Origin: an uncultured Ruminococcus sp.
GTDB taxonomy: Bacteria; Bacillota_A; Clostridia; RUG12999
DNA length: 6,161 nt
Assembly: GCA_902783995.1 (NCBI GenBank)
Contig: CACZTG010000093.1
Coordinates: forward strand, 1-6,161
Direction of reading: 5' to 3'
The position numbers were made by a program, and so were the translations under genes. The notes under the pieces were generated by a model. It had not been told where the DNA came from, searched no databases, and was given only the letters and a program-made list of their open reading frames with translations. Positions 4,116 through 6,161 of this stretch are shown one piece after another (the first letter of the stretch is position 1; each line of letters opens with the position of its first letter).

Positions 4116-6161
4116 ATGCAGATGAAGAGAATTATTCATATTTTTTTAATATGCACACTTCTTATTTCGCTTGTACAGTTATCAGGCTTAAGTGTTTATG
4201 CGGGGGCCGGTGATGATTATGTTTTACTAAAGGATCTAAATATCATAAAGAGTGAAACAAAAAATTTAGGCGACCGCCTTACGCTTTACGAGCTTGCAAG
4301 AATGAGCGTTATGTTGCAGTGCGGAGGAAACGCTGATGAAAATACGGATTTTATCGAAGCCGCGAAGGGAAGCGGACTCATAAGTGATTCCGTTAAAGAA
4401 CCGATTTCGGTTGACACTGCCGCCGTAACGCTTGTGAACAGTGTTTATTCAAGGATGTTAAAGGGTATGACGGATAAGGAAATTATCAGCTTCGGCACGT
4501 CACACGGACTTTTAAAATCGGTAAGCTTTGCGGACAGCTCGGCGATTACTCTTTCAGAAGCGTCGGCGATGGTTAAAAATATACTTAATATGAACAGTCC
4601 AGTGGAGATAATTCAGGACGGCAGCAGTATATATAAGCTTGGAAAGGAAAGCGTGCTTGAGGAGCTTTTTGACCTTACGGCAAAGGATGGAATTCTTTAT
4701 ACCGGAAAAATGCAGGATCTTCCCGAAAACCGTGTAACTATAGGCGGTGAAGCTTATATTACTGAAAATGATTATACATCGTATGCGGGATATATGGTGC
4801 GCGCATATGTAAGAGACGATAAGCTTATCAGCGTTGATGCTTATAAGTTTCAAAATGAACTTTTTGTTATATCGGCAAACGATATTGTTGAGGTTGACAG
4901 TGAGGGCATAACCTTTTATAAGACAAGTGACAGAAAGGTTAAACTTAAAACGGCAGCTGACGCCGAGGAAATATATAACGGAAAGCTTACGGATTTCAAA
5001 ACCTCCGATATGGATATATCAAACGGTTTTATAACACTCATAAGACATTCGGGAAACAAAAATTACAATGTCGCCGTAATAAGACAGTATGATATGTTTG
5101 TTGCCGGAGGAATCGGAAACGGAATAATATACGGTCTTAACGATACTGGCGTAAGCATAAACCTTAATAATACAAATCTTGAGGCGACGATAACTTTTGA
5201 GGGCGAACCGGTATCGGTGTCCGAAATCAAAAAATACGATGTGCTTCTTTTAAGCTATTCAAAGGACAGAGAGTCTCTTGAAATTGAAATAGTGAGAAAT
5301 ACCATTTCGGGAACGTTAAACGAGTGGGGAAGCGAAACCGTTAAAATAGGCAGAAAAACTTATGTTCAGACTGCGTATTTCAAAAAATACGCAAAACAGG
5401 CGGATATTGGCAGTGAAGCGGAGCTTATTCTGGATAAAGCCGGACTTGCCGTTGATATTAAGCCCATGGACGGAAAAAACAGATACGGCTATTTCATGGG
5501 ACTTTTTAAGGGCGAAATAAAAAAAGGCGATTCCTATAAGGGCTATTGGATAAGGCTTCTTAACGATGAAGGAAAAGTCGAAAATATAAAACTGAGAGAA
5601 AAACTGAAGGTCAATGAAAAGTCTGTTAAAAATACAGGCTCCGTGAATGATGATATAGAAAGTACGTTCAAGACCTTGATTGAGCGCGATGAAACAAGCG
5701 GAAGAGTTACCGAAAGAGCTGTAAATGATTATGTGTATCAGATTATAATTTACAGGACCGACAGTGAAGGTGATATCAGCTATATAGATACCGCAATCAG
5801 GGAAGACGGCAAAACTGACGAGGACCAGCTTACATTTGACTGTCATATGGAGGCGGACAGAAAGTATAAAGCCGATTCCGCGCAGTTTGTAGATGGTATA
5901 GGACTGCTCAGCGACGTAACGGTAATGTTCAGGGTACCGTCAACCGATAATGATTTTGATGCAAGCGGAAACCTTGATACCGCAAAAAGAGCAAAAGCGC
6001 GTAAGGATAAGCATTATGAGCTTGCTTCCACAGGCTACATCGGCAATGACCAGACAGTAACGGCAGACGCTTATGACGTTACAAAAGGCGGACTTGCAAA
6101 GGCATTTATTTTATACAACACTGATCTGGATTCCGATGACACGTTCAGAGATACAGGTATG
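4116..6161 (+). CDS. Large secreted SLH-like repeat protein, 3' end beyond window
   Basis: The frame is open for 682 codons and reaches the window edge with no stop. AGAGG (4103-4107) sits 8 nt before ATG 4116; in-frame ATGs at 4110 (too close) and 4122 (14 nt away) fit less well. Residues 1-29 are a Sec signal peptide with probable cleavage after VYA. Residues 33-160 read as three degenerate S-layer-homology-like units: LLKDLNIIKSE with LTLYELARMSVML; IEAAKGSGLIS with ISVDTAAVTLVNSVY; and GTSHGLLKSV with ITLSEASAMVKNIL. Beta-rich modules follow. Two share the pattern G-x-L/M, then V-x-I-G, then Y (197-240 and 399-448). Residues 540-561 (YQIIIYRTDSEGDISYIDTA) and 600-608 (VTVMFRVPS) match patterns I recall from uncharacterised large clostridial surface proteins. 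The mature part has only two cysteines (69, 575). No catalytic domain is recognised. It lies 62 nt after the binding-protein gene, so a surface role linked to uptake is inferred. Confidence 0.88.
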   Translation, partial: MQMKRIIHIFLICTLLISLVQLSGLSVYAGAGDDYVLLKDLNIIKSETKNLGDRLTLYELARMSVMLQCGGNADENTDFIEAAKGSGLISDSVKEPISVDTAAVTLVNSVYSRMLKGMTDKEIISFGTSHGLLKSVSFADSSAITLSEASAMVKNILNMNSPVEIIQDGSSIYKLGKESVLEELFDLTAKDGILYTGKMQDLPENRVTIGGEAYITENDYTSYAGYMVRAYVRDDKLISVDAYKFQNELFVISANDIVEVDSEGITFYKTSDRKVKLKTAADAEEIYNGKLTDFKTSDMDISNGFITLIRHSGNKNYNVAVIRQYDMFVAGGIGNGIIYGLNDTGVSINLNNTNLEATITFEGEPVSVSEIKKYDVLLLSYSKDRESLEIEIVRNTISGTLNEWGSETVKIGRKTYVQTAYFKKYAKQADIGSEAELILDKAGLAVDIKPMDGKNRYGYFMGLFKGEIKKGDSYKGYWIRLLNDEGKVENIKLREKLKVNEKSVKNTGSVNDDIESTFKTLIERDETSGRVTERAVNDYVYQIIIYRTDSEGDISYIDTAIREDGKTDEDQLTFDCHMEADRKYKADSAQFVDGIGLLSDVTVMFRVPSTDNDFDASGNLDTAKRAKARKDKHYELASTGYIGNDQTVTADAYDVTKGGLAKAFILYNTDLDSDDTFRDTGM

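Noticed and set aside
4554..4853. Minus-strand open frame of 99 codons
   Set aside because: It is antisense to the same secreted protein gene, with no recognisable domain.
5316..5846. Minus-strand open frame of 176 codons
   Set aside because: It is antisense to the secreted protein gene, whose frame is continuous with a ribosome site, signal peptide and recognisable repeat patterns. The minus frame gives a Phe/Ile-rich product with no motif.

Overview
The window looks like chromosomal DNA from a low-GC Gram-positive anaerobe of the class Clostridia, possibly a gut or rumen fibre or pectin degrader. The evidence is strongly AT-rich intergenic DNA, purine-rich Shine-Dalgarno sites close to AAAGGAGGTGA, a lipoprotein-type solute-binding protein, LplB/YtcP-type permeases and a secreted protein with S-layer-homology-like repeats. 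The lineage is an inference from these features, not a database match.

Layout. Positions 1-553 contain no convincing gene. A strong rho-independent terminator (87-120) closes a transcript coming from the left of the window. AT-rich spacer with two imperfect inverted repeats follows (about 121-291), then a candidate promoter (292-320) and a leader of about 227 nt rich in potential stem-loops (about 327-553). From 554 onward four genes lie on the plus strand with gaps of 18, 38 and 62 nt, so they probably form one operon: an LplB-type permease (554-1504), a YtcP/LplC-type permease (1523-2416), a large lipoprotein substrate-binding protein (2455-4053), and a secreted protein of at least 682 residues with degenerate SLH-like repeats followed by beta-rich repeats (4116 to beyond the right edge). 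A GC-rich hairpin without a plus-strand T-tract lies between the last two genes (4065-4092).

How they work together. The first three products form the membrane and capture parts of a CUT1-type ABC importer. In this family the substrates are usually oligosaccharides from complex plant or host glycans, or other polymers. No ATPase gene is present in the window; such systems commonly borrow a shared MsmX-type ATPase encoded elsewhere. The fourth protein is probably displayed at the cell surface and may bind polymer or hold it near the importer, but nothing in its sequence proves this. The least explained items are this fourth protein, with its weakly SLH-like N-terminus and repeated beta modules, and the leader, where alternative RNA pairings or an operator could control the operon. 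No RNA gene, CRISPR array, transposase or attachment site was recognised.
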